Positions 6,351 to 14,885 of a stretch of 32,475 nucleotides of DNA are shown one piece after another. The notes below the pieces were generated by a model. That model worked only from the letters and a program-made list of their open reading frames with translations, ran no database searches and was not told where the DNA came from. This DNA comes from JAZDMK01 sp043800975. GTDB lineage: Bacteria > Bacteroidota > Bacteroidia > Bacteroidales > JAHJDW01. Made by a program: the position numbers and the translations under genes. The stretch lies in the NCBI GenBank assembly GCA_043800975.1, contig JAZDMK010000106.1, positions 1-32,475 on the forward strand, read 5' to 3'. The number at the start of each line of letters is the position of its first letter. Within the stretch, counting starts at the first letter, position 1.

Positions 6351-8495
6351 ATGTTTCATATGAAAAAAGTTTCAATACTGTTATTTACTATGGCAATGCT
6401 TATGGAATCAAATCCTGCTTCATCACAAATTAAATATCCCATCACCAAAAAAGTGAATGATGCGGATTTCTACTTCGGCACAAAAGTAGAAGATCCCTAC
6501 CGCTGGCTTGAAAACGACACCACTGCTGAAACTGCCAAGTGGGTTGATGCACAGAATAAAGTTACTTTTTCCTATTTGGAAAAAATTCCTTTCCGCAATC
6601 AGATCAAAGAACGCTTAACCAAAATCTGGAACTATCCTAAATATTCAACACCCTTTTTTGAAGGCAACCGCTATTTCTTTTTTAAGAACGATGGCATGCA
6701 AAACCAGAGTGTATTGTATGTTCGTGAAGGAATCGACGGGGAACCCAAAGTACTGATTGATCCCAACACTTTATCAAAAGACGGAACCATTGCGCTGGCA
6801 AATTACTCTCCTTCCAAAGGTGCAAAATACTTTGCATACGGTTTATCCAAAGGTGGTTCCGACTGGGAAGAATATTATGTGATTGATCTGAACACCGGAA
6901 AGCAACTGGGTGATAAGTTGGAATGGGTTAAATTTTCAGGCATTGCATGGTCGGGCGATGGCTTTTATTACAGCCGTTATGATGCACCTACAGGCTCTGA
7001 ACTTTCCGCAAAAAATGAAAACCACAAACTGTATTATCATAAAATCGGAACACCGCAGAGCCAGGACATCCTGATCTTTGAAGATCCAAAAAATCCACTG
7101 CGTAATGTAGGCGCAGGCACAACAGAAGATGAACGTTTTCTTATCCTGACACAATCGGAATCAACAAGCGGAAACACCTTGGCTGTGCGTGATCTGCAGA
7201 AGAACCCACTGAATAATCAATCCATCGGAGCAAAAGGTTTTATTACAATTATCTCTGATTTCAAAAATGAATACAGCGTCATTGACAACGTAGGTGATAA
7301 ACTTCTTGTGGTTACCAACGATGATGCTCCCAGACAGCGCGTGGTATTGATTGATCCTGCCAAACCCGCCAAGGCCAACTGGAAAACCATTATTCCCGAA
7401 CAGACTGAAGTGTTGCAAGGCGTGTATCTGATCGGCGGAAAAATTATTACTGTGTACATGAAAGATGCATGCAGCAAGGCATACATCCACAACATCGAAG
7501 GTGTCCGCGAAAAAGAATTCCCACTTCCCGGACTGGGAACAGTAGGCGGCTTCTCCGGAAAGAAAGATCAGAACCTTTGTTTCTATAGTTTTACTTCATT
7601 CACTTTCCCGACTACAATTTTCAAAACCGATATCTCTGTTGAAAAATCAGAGATTCTTTATAAATCGGATATTGATTTTAAAACCGATGAATACGAAACC
7701 AAGCAGGTGTTTTACACCAGTAAAGACGGCACAAAGGTTCCCATGTTTATTGTGCACAAAAAGGGAATCAAACTGGACGGATCCAATCCCTGTTTACTAT
7801 ATGGATATGGCGGTTTTAATGTAAGCCTCACTCCTTCCTTCAGCCTGAGTCGTTTGATATTCCTTGAAAATGGCGGCATTTATGCGATGCCCAACATTCG
7901 TGGTGGCGGTGAATATGGTGAAGAATGGCACAAAGCAGGAACCGTTCTGCAAAAACAAAATGTATTTGATGATTTTATTGCTGCAGCAGAATATTTGATT
8001 CGTGAAGATTACACTTCTTCGCAAAAGCTTGCCATCATGGGCGGATCGAACGGGGGCTTACTTGTAGGTGCCTGCATGACACAACGTCCTACCCTTTTCA
8101 AAGTTGCGATTCCACAGGTAGGTGTAATGGATATGCTGCGTTATCATAAATTTACCATCGGCTGGGCATGGGCCGGGGATTATGGCACCAGCGCCGACTC
8201 TGCACAGTTTCTGTATCTGCATAAATACTCTCCGCTTCATAATATTAAAACTGGCGTGAGTTACCCCGCAACACTGGTATTAACCGCAGACCGCGACGAC
8301 CGTGTTGTTCCTGCACATTCCTTTAAATTCATTGCTACCTTGCAAGAGAAATACAAAGGAACCAATCCGGCAATCGTTCGCATCGAAAAGATGGCAGGAC
8401 ACAGCGCCGGAAAGCCCACATCGAAAGTGATTGAAGAAATGGCCGACATTTATTCGTTTATCTTTTTCAATCTGGGAATGACACCGAAGTACTGA
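6351..8495 (+). CDS. Prolyl oligopeptidase, family S9A, secreted
   Basis: This serine peptidase cuts after proline in short peptides. The 714-aa length fits the family. A signal peptide (MKKVSILLFTMAMLMESNPASS) suggests a periplasmic enzyme. The N-terminal KVEDPYRWLEN block and the seven-bladed propeller region lead to the catalytic domain at the C-terminus. The triad can be read as S566 (MGGSNGG), D649 (ADRDDRVVP) and H684 (AGHSAGKPT), with the substrate-contacting arginine two residues after the aspartate. The start could be the ATG at 6351 or the one at 6360 (MKKVSIL); I keep 6351 because the A-run lies directly before it. A strong shared terminator at 8571-8602 separates it from the convergent gene. 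Confidence 0.96.
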   Translation: MFHMKKVSILLFTMAMLMESNPASSQIKYPITKKVNDADFYFGTKVEDPYRWLENDTTAETAKWVDAQNKVTFSYLEKIPFRNQIKERLTKIWNYPKYSTPFFEGNRYFFFKNDGMQNQSVLYVREGIDGEPKVLIDPNTLSKDGTIALANYSPSKGAKYFAYGLSKGGSDWEEYYVIDLNTGKQLGDKLEWVKFSGIAWSGDGFYYSRYDAPTGSELSAKNENHKLYYHKIGTPQSQDILIFEDPKNPLRNVGAGTTEDERFLILTQSESTSGNTLAVRDLQKNPLNNQSIGAKGFITIISDFKNEYSVIDNVGDKLLVVTNDDAPRQRVVLIDPAKPAKANWKTIIPEQTEVLQGVYLIGGKIITVYMKDACSKAYIHNIEGVREKEFPLPGLGTVGGFSGKKDQNLCFYSFTSFTFPTTIFKTDISVEKSEILYKSDIDFKTDEYETKQVFYTSKDGTKVPMFIVHKKGIKLDGSNPCLLYGYGGFNVSLTPSFSLSRLIFLENGGIYAMPNIRGGGEYGEEWHKAGTVLQKQNVFDDFIAAAEYLIREDYTSSQKLAIMGGSNGGLLVGACMTQRPTLFKVAIPQVGVMDMLRYHKFTIGWAWAGDYGTSADSAQFLYLHKYSPLHNIKTGVSYPATLVLTADRDDRVVPAHSFKFIATLQEKYKGTNPAIVRIEKMAGHSAGKPTSKVIEEMADIYSFIFFNLGMTPKY

Positions 8496-8570
8496 AAAGA
8501 CGGAAGACCGTAGACAGAAGTCGGAAAGCGATTCCAATGAATTAGGCAAGTTAATTTACATTTGATATAA

Positions 8571-8602
8571 AAAAAAATCCCGGTCGAAGCCGGGATTTTT
8601 TT
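8571..8602. terminator. Bidirectional rho-independent terminator
   Basis: Stem AAAAAAATCCCGG (8571-8583) pairs perfectly with CCGGGATTTTTTT (8590-8602) around a six-base loop. It has an A-run on one side and a T-run on the other, so it can stop transcripts from both convergent genes. The right arm reaches the stop codon of the minus-strand gene (8602-8604). Confidence 0.9.
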
Positions 8603-10266
8603 TATTCGAAACCAATCTTGTTAAAATAAAAGACGGTTCTTTTTTGCTTTTGCTTTTTATCTTTGATACGTTGATAGCCGTATGTAATGAAATAATTGTC
8701 ATACCAGAAATCCATGTCACTACTCCAGTTTGATTTCACTTTATCATCCTCACTCATAGTTTCAATCTTCGTTTCGGTTTTACCTTCAATTACAGAGTTT
8801 CCACTAACGATTTTTGAAGAAATTGCGCCTCCTGTACTGTATGTCAAAATGATATTATCTCCATCAGGCATTACTTTCACGCGTTCTTTCAAATTAAAAG
8901 TCAGAATATCCCACACTTCAAAACTGTTATTGAAAAGCAATTCACCTTCTTTATCAAAACCGGCAACGAGTGCGTGTGTGTAGCGGTATCCATCAAACAC
9001 GCGTCGCACTTCGGTTTGCATTTTTCCGTTTACATAAGTGGTATAATATTCATAATGGTACTGCGGGTAATAAGCTTCAGCCACCATGATAAAATGATCT
9101 TTACGGGGAATGATGTCGTGCACCAGTAAAGAATACTGAATGTCCATCGCCTTTCCTTTTTTCTTTGCCTTATCCATTTTTTTATCAAGCTTTGTTTTGC
9201 GTTTAGCATTCATGTAGCTAAACAGGTCCTCAAATTTTGAAAATGGATAAAACTGAATATAATCCTGTGCTTCATCGGTAAATTTGGCGAAATACAAACC
9301 CACCGCTTCATTGGTATAACCAGTAGAATATGGTGACATCGGATTTCTTAATTTAACAACAAGATTATCATAAGTTCCAATAATAATCGACTCCTTGTCA
9401 TTTACTCGATAAAACTTTGCATTATTCAGGATTTTATTCCCTTTTGTTTTTAACGCAAGCTTCTGCACTTCTTCACCATCAGAATTATAACGATACAAAT
9501 ATGCGTTTGCTGATTTTTTATCAGGTCGGTTTTTAATAAACACAACTACTCCGGGCTCACCTTTTTTATTGTCAATCTGGCTTCCAACAGCAAAAGAATG
9601 TTTTTTAAAATTGAAATTCTGTACATTTTCTTTTCCTGATTCCACATCCATTGACATGGCAAATGGTTTCAACCTTGTCATTGTAACACCCGTTAACGTA
9701 GGGATGCAAGTGTAGGTAAAACAACCCTGAAAACAACCAGCAATAGCAGGAGGCATCTTCCATCCGGAGATATAGGCTCTGCCGTTTAGCACTTTAAAAT
9801 CCATAACACCCGTTTGTGCATCAAGTTTTCCTGTAACCGATTTTGATTTTCCATCCTTCACATCCACCGTTAAAATAGCAAAGTCACCTTTGTTATTGGT
9901 CATAAAAGCCGCTTCTGATGCGTACTTGCGGTTTCGGCCCAGCATAATGTATAACTGTTTGCCGGCTTCGTCGTAGTAATATTTAATAAAGTCAACAGCA
10001 CCCGGAATGGCAATATCCTCAGACCACACTTCTTTTAAATCTGTATTATACTTTGTTACAATCCACTTTCTTCCTTCTTTGGTTTTTTCATCGTCATCAT
10101 AAAACAACAACACACCCTCTTTTCCGATAGGCACAATATTGTAGTTGTTCGAAGTGCGTTTGGTTTCAAATTCAACACGCAGGGGCTTTTGCTTTTGTGC
10201 ATACAGGTGATTCATCATACCCGGCAACACAAACAAAAGAATCAGAAAAAATAGGTGTTTCTTCAT
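8602..10266 (-). CDS. Secreted hypothetical protein, probably beta-rich
   Basis: The 554-aa product has a signal peptide (MKKHLFFLILLFVLPGMMNHLYAQ, cleavage after AQ at about 24) and a long beta-rich body with repeated hydrophobic-strand/charged-turn blocks (GVLLFYDDDEKTKEGRKWIVTKYNTD, GKQLYIMLGRNR, ESIIIGTYDNL). This pattern suggests a propeller-like fold but no family signature is clear. A lysine-rich insert occurs at about 360-375 (AKRKTKLDKKMDKAKKKGKA). There is no T9SS sorting domain and no lipobox, so it is probably periplasmic. It is a single gene between a terminator at its 3' end and a well-formed promoter at 10281-10311. I do not know its role. Confidence 0.75.
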   Translation of the reverse strand: MKKHLFFLILLFVLPGMMNHLYAQKQKPLRVEFETKRTSNNYNIVPIGKEGVLLFYDDDEKTKEGRKWIVTKYNTDLKEVWSEDIAIPGAVDFIKYYYDEAGKQLYIMLGRNRKYASEAAFMTNNKGDFAILTVDVKDGKSKSVTGKLDAQTGVMDFKVLNGRAYISGWKMPPAIAGCFQGCFTYTCIPTLTGVTMTRLKPFAMSMDVESGKENVQNFNFKKHSFAVGSQIDNKKGEPGVVVFIKNRPDKKSANAYLYRYNSDGEEVQKLALKTKGNKILNNAKFYRVNDKESIIIGTYDNLVVKLRNPMSPYSTGYTNEAVGLYFAKFTDEAQDYIQFYPFSKFEDLFSYMNAKRKTKLDKKMDKAKKKGKAMDIQYSLLVHDIIPRKDHFIMVAEAYYPQYHYEYYTTYVNGKMQTEVRRVFDGYRYTHALVAGFDKEGELLFNNSFEVWDILTFNLKERVKVMPDGDNIILTYSTGGAISSKIVSGNSVIEGKTETKIETMSEDDKVKSNWSSDMDFWYDNYFITYGYQRIKDKKQKQKRTVFYFNKIGFE

Positions 10267-10280
10267 AATATTATTTTTTA

Positions 10281-10311
10281 CAAATGTATTTTATATATGG
10301 TAAAAAACAAA
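10281..10311 (-). promoter_or_regulatory. Bacteroidota-type promoter for the 8602-10266 gene
   Basis: On the minus strand TTTG (10311-10308) is followed by a 19-base spacer and TACATTTG (10288-10281), an exact match to the TTTG-N19-TAnnTTTG pattern. The transcript would begin about 8-10 bases before the ATG at 10266. Confidence 0.7.
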
Positions 10312-10342
10312 CATTTTCTCATTTTTTTATATTTTCAGATAG

Positions 10343-10370
10343 CAAAAAAAAGGGCAGATAAACTGCCCTT
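10343..10370 (-). terminator. Terminator of the T9SS cargo gene
   Basis: A perfect 8-bp stem, AAGGGCAG/CTGCCCTT (10350-10357 with 10363-10370), with loop ATAAA, is followed on the minus strand by a T-run. It lies 21 bases past the stop of the gene at 10392-12656. Confidence 0.85.
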
Positions 10371-10391
10371 CAATTTTTAACATGACAATAA

Positions 10392-12656
10392 TTATTGTTT
10401 GCAAATTTTTATCTGCTCAGATATTCCATTTGAAGTTATCAGTTTTACTATATAAAATCCATTTGCAAATCCACTGATGTTTATTTGTAATGAAGATTTA
10501 TCAATACTTTGAGACAACAACAATCTTCCGAATAAATCATACATAGTGAGGAGTCCGCCATTCTCGAAATTTTCGATATTGAGCATTCCAGTTGTTGGAT
10601 TCGGGTAAATATGAAGGTTTGAAACAAAAGAATTTTCATTCACACCGACAGGCTGACAACCTGCACCAGGATTAGCATACACAGAAATTGCATTCACAAT
10701 ACCAACAAAATCGGCAGCAACAGGAATCGTCCAGTTTGCACCAATACTATTGTCAAGAAGCGGATCACATAAAACAAGCGAATAACCTGTACCATTAGGT
10801 TCTGTGGGCCAGGGTGCTACTGTACGATAAGTAAGTGAATCAAGAATATTTGCCGAAGCATCGAGCAATGATATCTTTTCTCCTGAATTACTAAGCGATC
10901 CGGATGTCCACTGATAAAAAGTATTTCCAAAAAATGCATTTGCTTTAACAGAATCTTTTGCAAGCAAAACATAAGAGCCCGGTGCAACGACCGTTTGCGG
11001 GAATGTATAGACAACAGCATTCGCGATGTTAAATCCACCAAAATTTACATATTCAGTTCCATTATTCAGGAATTCAACAAATTCAAGAGAATCTGTTCCT
11101 GATTCCGGTGGATTAAACATGATTTCAGTTATTACGATATTGGCAGGGATTCCGGAAGTACTCAAAAACAATACAAACATTTGCTGTGTTGCCATAGGAT
11201 TTCCAGTTGCATCCTCAACATTCTGAATGTACAAGGTATCAGGCAATCCACTAATAAGGGGTGTGGAAAGTGAAAGGATAACACTGTCGGAAGATGCCGT
11301 TAATGTTGCACTTCCAATTCCCGCCAGACCTGTATAATTTCCAATTGTTTGAGCAGTTGTTGGATCCAGCACTTCACTGAATCTTACTTTTACAGTACTT
11401 AATGTGATGGGTGTTGCAGTCAATGCAGTCGGAGGAATGATATCCAGTGTTCCAAAAACAATAATAAACATTTGCTGCGTTGCCATTGGGTTTCCTGCAG
11501 TATCTTCAACAGTCTGAATATACAGAGTATCCGGCACACCAGCGATAAGCGGCGTTGAAAGAGCTAAAATGACACTATCGGCCGAAGGAGTTAATGTTGC
11601 ACTTCCAATTCCGACAAGACCTGTATAATTTGCAATTGTCTGCGATGTAACAAGATCCACTACTTCACTAAATTTTACTTTAACAGTATTAAGACTAACA
11701 GGCGTAACAGTCAGTACTGTTGGGGGGATAATATCAACTGCACCATAAATAACAATAAACATTTGCTGAGCAGCCATGGGATTGTGGTTGGAAGATGTGT
11801 CCTGAACGTTATTGATGTATAATGTATCAGGCACACCCATCGTAAGTGGCGTGCTCAAAGTCAAAACAACAGTATCAAGTCTGACCAGTCGAATTGCAGA
11901 GGTTAGTGTTCCCAACCCTGTATAATTAGCAACGTTTTCAGCAGTGATATCTACAGGTTCTGAGAAAACAACCTTCACGTTACTGAGTGAAGTTGCCCAT
12001 GCACTATTCACTACAGGAGGAATCATATCGCTTGTAGGGGTAGCAGTAACTTCAAAATTATCAAATCGATTATTGCCGGAGGCACCTGATGCGCCGGATA
12101 CAGTTACACGCAGATAAACTGCTGTTGCACCATTTAAAGCGGTTATGGCTCTTAAATCAACCGTGTCTTTTATCCAAGTTGAGGTAATGTTTGCCGTATT
12201 GTTTCCACATGCAGTAAAAGTAGAGCCATCGGTACTGTATTCCCAAACATGTGTGTTAAAGCCAGTGCCAGTTCCACGCGTTGCAAAGATTGCCAATGCA
12301 TCTTTATAGCCTGTCATAGAAAATTTAAATACAATGCTTTTGCTATTTGCTGTTAGATTCAATGGACTTAAAGCCATAGTAGCAGCTGGTGGCACACGAT
12401 TGTCACCAAGAGTAGTTCCCCCAAATGAACTCAGTTCTGTTGCCTGAAGCCAGGCAGATGAGCCGTTTGTTCCATCAAGATAAACTGTAGCCACATTATC
12501 CTGAGCACCTGAGTCACAAGGTAAAATTAATGGAGTGTTCGGAGCCGCTGCTAGTCCGTTAAAGTGCCATGCAGCCAACAAACTTTGAGCATTGACAGGA
12601 CTGGAAAAAATCGCAACTGAAATTGCAATAACGAAATAAAATAGATTTTTTTTCAT
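10392..12656 (-). CDS. T9SS-exported multidomain protein with three Ig-like repeats and a lamin-tail domain
   Basis: The 754-aa product has a signal peptide (to about residue 23), a beta-sandwich-like N-terminal region (24-205), three repeats of about 97 residues each starting D-x-IPP (about 210, 307 and 404), a lamin-tail-like domain (about 505-640, IVITEIMFNPPESGTDSLEFVE), and a type A T9SS sorting domain at the end (LHIYPNPTTGMLNIEN ... GFYIVKL). The repeats contain NYTGL and a VPDTLYI strand, like bacterial SbsA/Big_5-type Ig domains. Repeats two and three are nearly identical, pointing to recent duplication. It is probably carried across the outer membrane and either attached to the cell surface or released. 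The target is unknown. A terminator follows at 10343-10370. Confidence 0.88.
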   Translation of the reverse strand: MKKNLFYFVIAISVAIFSSPVNAQSLLAAWHFNGLAAAPNTPLILPCDSGAQDNVATVYLDGTNGSSAWLQATELSSFGGTTLGDNRVPPAATMALSPLNLTANSKSIVFKFSMTGYKDALAIFATRGTGTGFNTHVWEYSTDGSTFTACGNNTANITSTWIKDTVDLRAITALNGATAVYLRVTVSGASGASGNNRFDNFEVTATPTSDMIPPVVNSAWATSLSNVKVVFSEPVDITAENVANYTGLGTLTSAIRLVRLDTVVLTLSTPLTMGVPDTLYINNVQDTSSNHNPMAAQQMFIVIYGAVDIIPPTVLTVTPVSLNTVKVKFSEVVDLVTSQTIANYTGLVGIGSATLTPSADSVILALSTPLIAGVPDTLYIQTVEDTAGNPMATQQMFIIVFGTLDIIPPTALTATPITLSTVKVRFSEVLDPTTAQTIGNYTGLAGIGSATLTASSDSVILSLSTPLISGLPDTLYIQNVEDATGNPMATQQMFVLFLSTSGIPANIVITEIMFNPPESGTDSLEFVEFLNNGTEYVNFGGFNIANAVVYTFPQTVVAPGSYVLLAKDSVKANAFFGNTFYQWTSGSLSNSGEKISLLDASANILDSLTYRTVAPWPTEPNGTGYSLVLCDPLLDNSIGANWTIPVAADFVGIVNAISVYANPGAGCQPVGVNENSFVSNLHIYPNPTTGMLNIENFENGGLLTMYDLFGRLLLSQSIDKSSLQINISGFANGFYIVKLITSNGISEQIKICKQ
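11158..12030 (-). repeat. Three tandem ~290-bp in-frame repeats inside the T9SS cargo gene
   Basis: Copies lie at about 11741-12030, 11447-11740 and 11158-11446. Each encodes one Ig-like domain with the anchors IPP, VKVxFSE, NYTGL, DTLYI and PMAxQQMF. The second and third copies share most residues and long DNA stretches; the first is more diverged. Such repeats can expand, contract or collapse during assembly. Confidence 0.85.
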
Positions 12657-12672
12657 GTGTTTTTATTTTTAT

Positions 12673-12680
12673 CAAAAATA
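12673..12680 (-). promoter_or_regulatory. Candidate -7 box of the T9SS cargo gene
   Basis: On the minus strand TATTTTTG fits TAnnTTTG and lies 17 bases before the ATG at 12656. No TTTG is found at the normal upstream spacing. Confidence 0.35.
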
Positions 12681-12735
12681 CGATGTTTGTGTTTGTGGAT
12701 TGTTAAGTCAACAATAATTTTCAAAAGATTAATAA

Positions 12736-12765
12736 ATAAAAAAGGGCTGACAAAAGTCAACCCTT
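12736..12765 (-). terminator. dnaK terminator
   Basis: Arms AAGGGCTGAC (12742-12751) and GTCAACCCTT (12756-12765) pair at 9 of 10 positions around AAAA. On the minus strand they are followed by a T-rich run, starting about 19 bases past the dnaK stop. Confidence 0.8.
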
Positions 12766-12783
12766 CTTAGATATCATGGTTAT

Positions 12784-14709
12784 TTATTTTTTGTCATCTT
12801 TTACTTCTTCAAAGTCGACATCTGTAACTTCAGCATCACCCGGAGCTTTTTCCTTGCTTTCACCACCGGTTGTGTTCTCAGCATTTGGATTTGCCTGCTG
12901 TTGTTCCTGTGTAGCTTTGTACATTTCTTCAGAAGCAGCTGACCATGCTTGATTTAATTTCTCAATGGCAGGATCTAGTGCAGCGAGATCGCGGTTTTTA
13001 TGAAACTCCTTCAATTCATTCAAAGCAGTTTCGATGGTTGCTTTTTTATCAGCCGGAACTTTTTCACCAAATTCCTTCAACTGTTTTTCTGTTTGAAAAA
13101 TCAGTGAATCGGCCTTATTTAATTTATCCACTTCCTCTTTCGCTTTACGATCAGCTTCGGCATTGGCTTCCGCTTCATTCTTCATTTTTTTAATTTCTTC
13201 ATCTGTTAAACCAGAAGAAGCTTCAATACGAATATTCTGTGTTTTACCGGTTGCTTTATCTTTAGCTGAAACATTCAGAATTCCGTTTGCGTCAATATCA
13301 AATGAAACTTCAATCTGAGGAACTCCACGCATAGCAGGTGGAATACCATCCAGATGGAAGCGGCCGATTGTGCGGTTATCTCTCGCCATGGGGCGTTCAC
13401 CCTGCAGTACATGAATCTCAACAGATGTCTGACTGTCTGCAGCCGTTGAAAATGTTTCTGATTTTTTTGTTGGAATGGTTGTATTGGATTCAATCAGTCG
13501 TGTAAACACGCCACCAAGAGTTTCAATACCTAATGAAAGCGGAGTAACATCGAGCAATAAAACATCGGTTACTTCGCCGGTAAGAACACCGCCCTGAATG
13601 GCAGCACCCACGGCTACTACTTCGTCGGGGTTTACACCTTTAGAAGGTTTTTTACCGAAGAATTTTTCAACCAATTCCTGAATCGCAGGCATACGTGTTG
13701 AACCACCTACTAAAATTATTTCATCTATCTGCGACAAATTAAATCCTGAATCAGCAAGTGCTTTTTTGCAAGGCTCAAGTGTGCGTTGGATTAAATCATC
13801 ACAAAGTTTTTCAAATTTTGCACGGGATAATGAACGCACCAAATGCTTGGGAACGCCGTCTACCGGCATGATATAAGAAAGATTTATTTCTGTTGATGTT
13901 GAACTGGAGAGTTCTACTTTCGCTCTTTCTGCTGCATCTTTCAAACGCTGTAATGCAATCGGATCCTTACGAAGATCAATACCTTCATCGCCTTTGAATT
14001 CATCGGCCAGCCAGTCGATAATGCGCTGATCAAAATCATCACCGCCAAGATGTGTATCTCCATTGGTTGATTTTACTTCAAATACACCATCACCCAATTC
14101 TAAAATTGAAATATCAAATGTACCGCCACCCAAATCAAAAACTGCGATTTTAATATCTCTGTTACGTTTGTCAAGACCATATGCAAGCGCAGCTGCAGTG
14201 GGCTCGTTAATAATTCGTCTTACGGTTAATCCAGCAATTTCACCTGCTTCTTTGGTAGCCTGACGTTGTGAGTCATTGAAATAAGCAGGAACTGTAATAA
14301 CAGCTTCCGTTACTTCGTGACCAAGATAATCTTCTGCGGTTTTCTTCATTTTTTGAAGAACCATGGCTGAAATTTCTTGTGGAGTATAGAGGCGTCCGTC
14401 AATATTAACACGTGAAGTATTGTTTTCACCTTCAGTTACGTCGTAAGTAACTCTGTTCTTTTCAAGCTGAACATTATTGAACGGTTCGCCCATAAAGCGC
14501 TTAATAGAATATATGGTTTTCTTAGGATTGGTAATGGCCTGTCTTTTGGCCGGATCACCAATTTTGCGTTCGTTGTTTTCGATAAATGCAACCATGGATG
14601 GAGTGGTTCGTCTGCCTTCACTGTTGGGAATAACAACAGGCTCGCTTCCTTCCATTACTGCTACACAGGAGTTCGTAGTTCCTAAGTCAATTCCGATAAT
14701 TTTTCCCAT
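12784..14709 (-). CDS. dnaK: Molecular chaperone DnaK (Hsp70)
   Basis: This ATP-dependent chaperone binds exposed hydrophobic segments of unfolded proteins in the cytoplasm, working with DnaJ and GrpE. The 641-aa length is normal. The ATPase domain shows GIDLGTTNSCVAV at the N-terminus, the FDLGGGTFDIS phosphate loop and the ILVGGSTRMPAI signature. The linker DVLLLDVTPLSLGIET leads into the peptide-binding domain, followed by a helical lid and an acidic tail ending DVDFEEVKDDKK. It stands alone: grpE and dnaJ are not next to it in this window. It has its own terminator. Upstream there is a plausible promoter and a cluster of TGACA/TGTCA boxes; no CIRCE element is seen. Confidence 0.98.
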   Translation of the reverse strand: MGKIIGIDLGTTNSCVAVMEGSEPVVIPNSEGRRTTPSMVAFIENNERKIGDPAKRQAITNPKKTIYSIKRFMGEPFNNVQLEKNRVTYDVTEGENNTSRVNIDGRLYTPQEISAMVLQKMKKTAEDYLGHEVTEAVITVPAYFNDSQRQATKEAGEIAGLTVRRIINEPTAAALAYGLDKRNRDIKIAVFDLGGGTFDISILELGDGVFEVKSTNGDTHLGGDDFDQRIIDWLADEFKGDEGIDLRKDPIALQRLKDAAERAKVELSSSTSTEINLSYIMPVDGVPKHLVRSLSRAKFEKLCDDLIQRTLEPCKKALADSGFNLSQIDEIILVGGSTRMPAIQELVEKFFGKKPSKGVNPDEVVAVGAAIQGGVLTGEVTDVLLLDVTPLSLGIETLGGVFTRLIESNTTIPTKKSETFSTAADSQTSVEIHVLQGERPMARDNRTIGRFHLDGIPPAMRGVPQIEVSFDIDANGILNVSAKDKATGKTQNIRIEASSGLTDEEIKKMKNEAEANAEADRKAKEEVDKLNKADSLIFQTEKQLKEFGEKVPADKKATIETALNELKEFHKNRDLAALDPAIEKLNQAWSAASEEMYKATQEQQQANPNAENTTGGESKEKAPGDAEVTDVDFEEVKDDKK

Positions 14710-14755
14710 TTGGATATTTTTTAAATTGTTCGTGCCCGTTTGTCAATCTTTATGC

Positions 14756-14786
14756 CATGCATAAAAATCAGACTTCTTTATGCAAA
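14756..14786 (-). promoter_or_regulatory. Candidate dnaK promoter
   Basis: On the minus strand TTTG (14786-14783) is followed by a 19-base spacer and TATGCATG (14763-14756). The spacing is ideal and the -7 box keeps TA and the final TG but misses two Ts. The leader would be about 40 bases. Confidence 0.4.
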
Positions 14787-14788
14787 AA

Positions 14789-14845
14789 TGACACAGGCGG
14801 GAAGTATCAAGCAGATAGGGATGTCACATTTATGACACAATGACA
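14789..14845. promoter_or_regulatory. Cluster of TGACA/TGTCA boxes upstream of dnaK
   Basis: TGACA occurs at 14789-14793, 14833-14837 and 14841-14845, and TGTCA at 14822-14826. The second and third form a perfect palindrome, TGTCA-N6-TGACA (14822-14837). The cluster lies directly upstream of the candidate -33 box of dnaK, where activators commonly bind. The regulator is unknown and chance is not excluded. Confidence 0.35.
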
Positions 14846-14885
14846 GAAGAAGTAAAATAATGTTGAATTTCTTTCAGCAATAAAT

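Noticed and set aside
14710..14885. CIRCE element for HrcA upstream of dnaK
   Set aside because: The TTAGCACTC-N9-GAGTGCTAA pattern is absent; only TGACA-type boxes occur.
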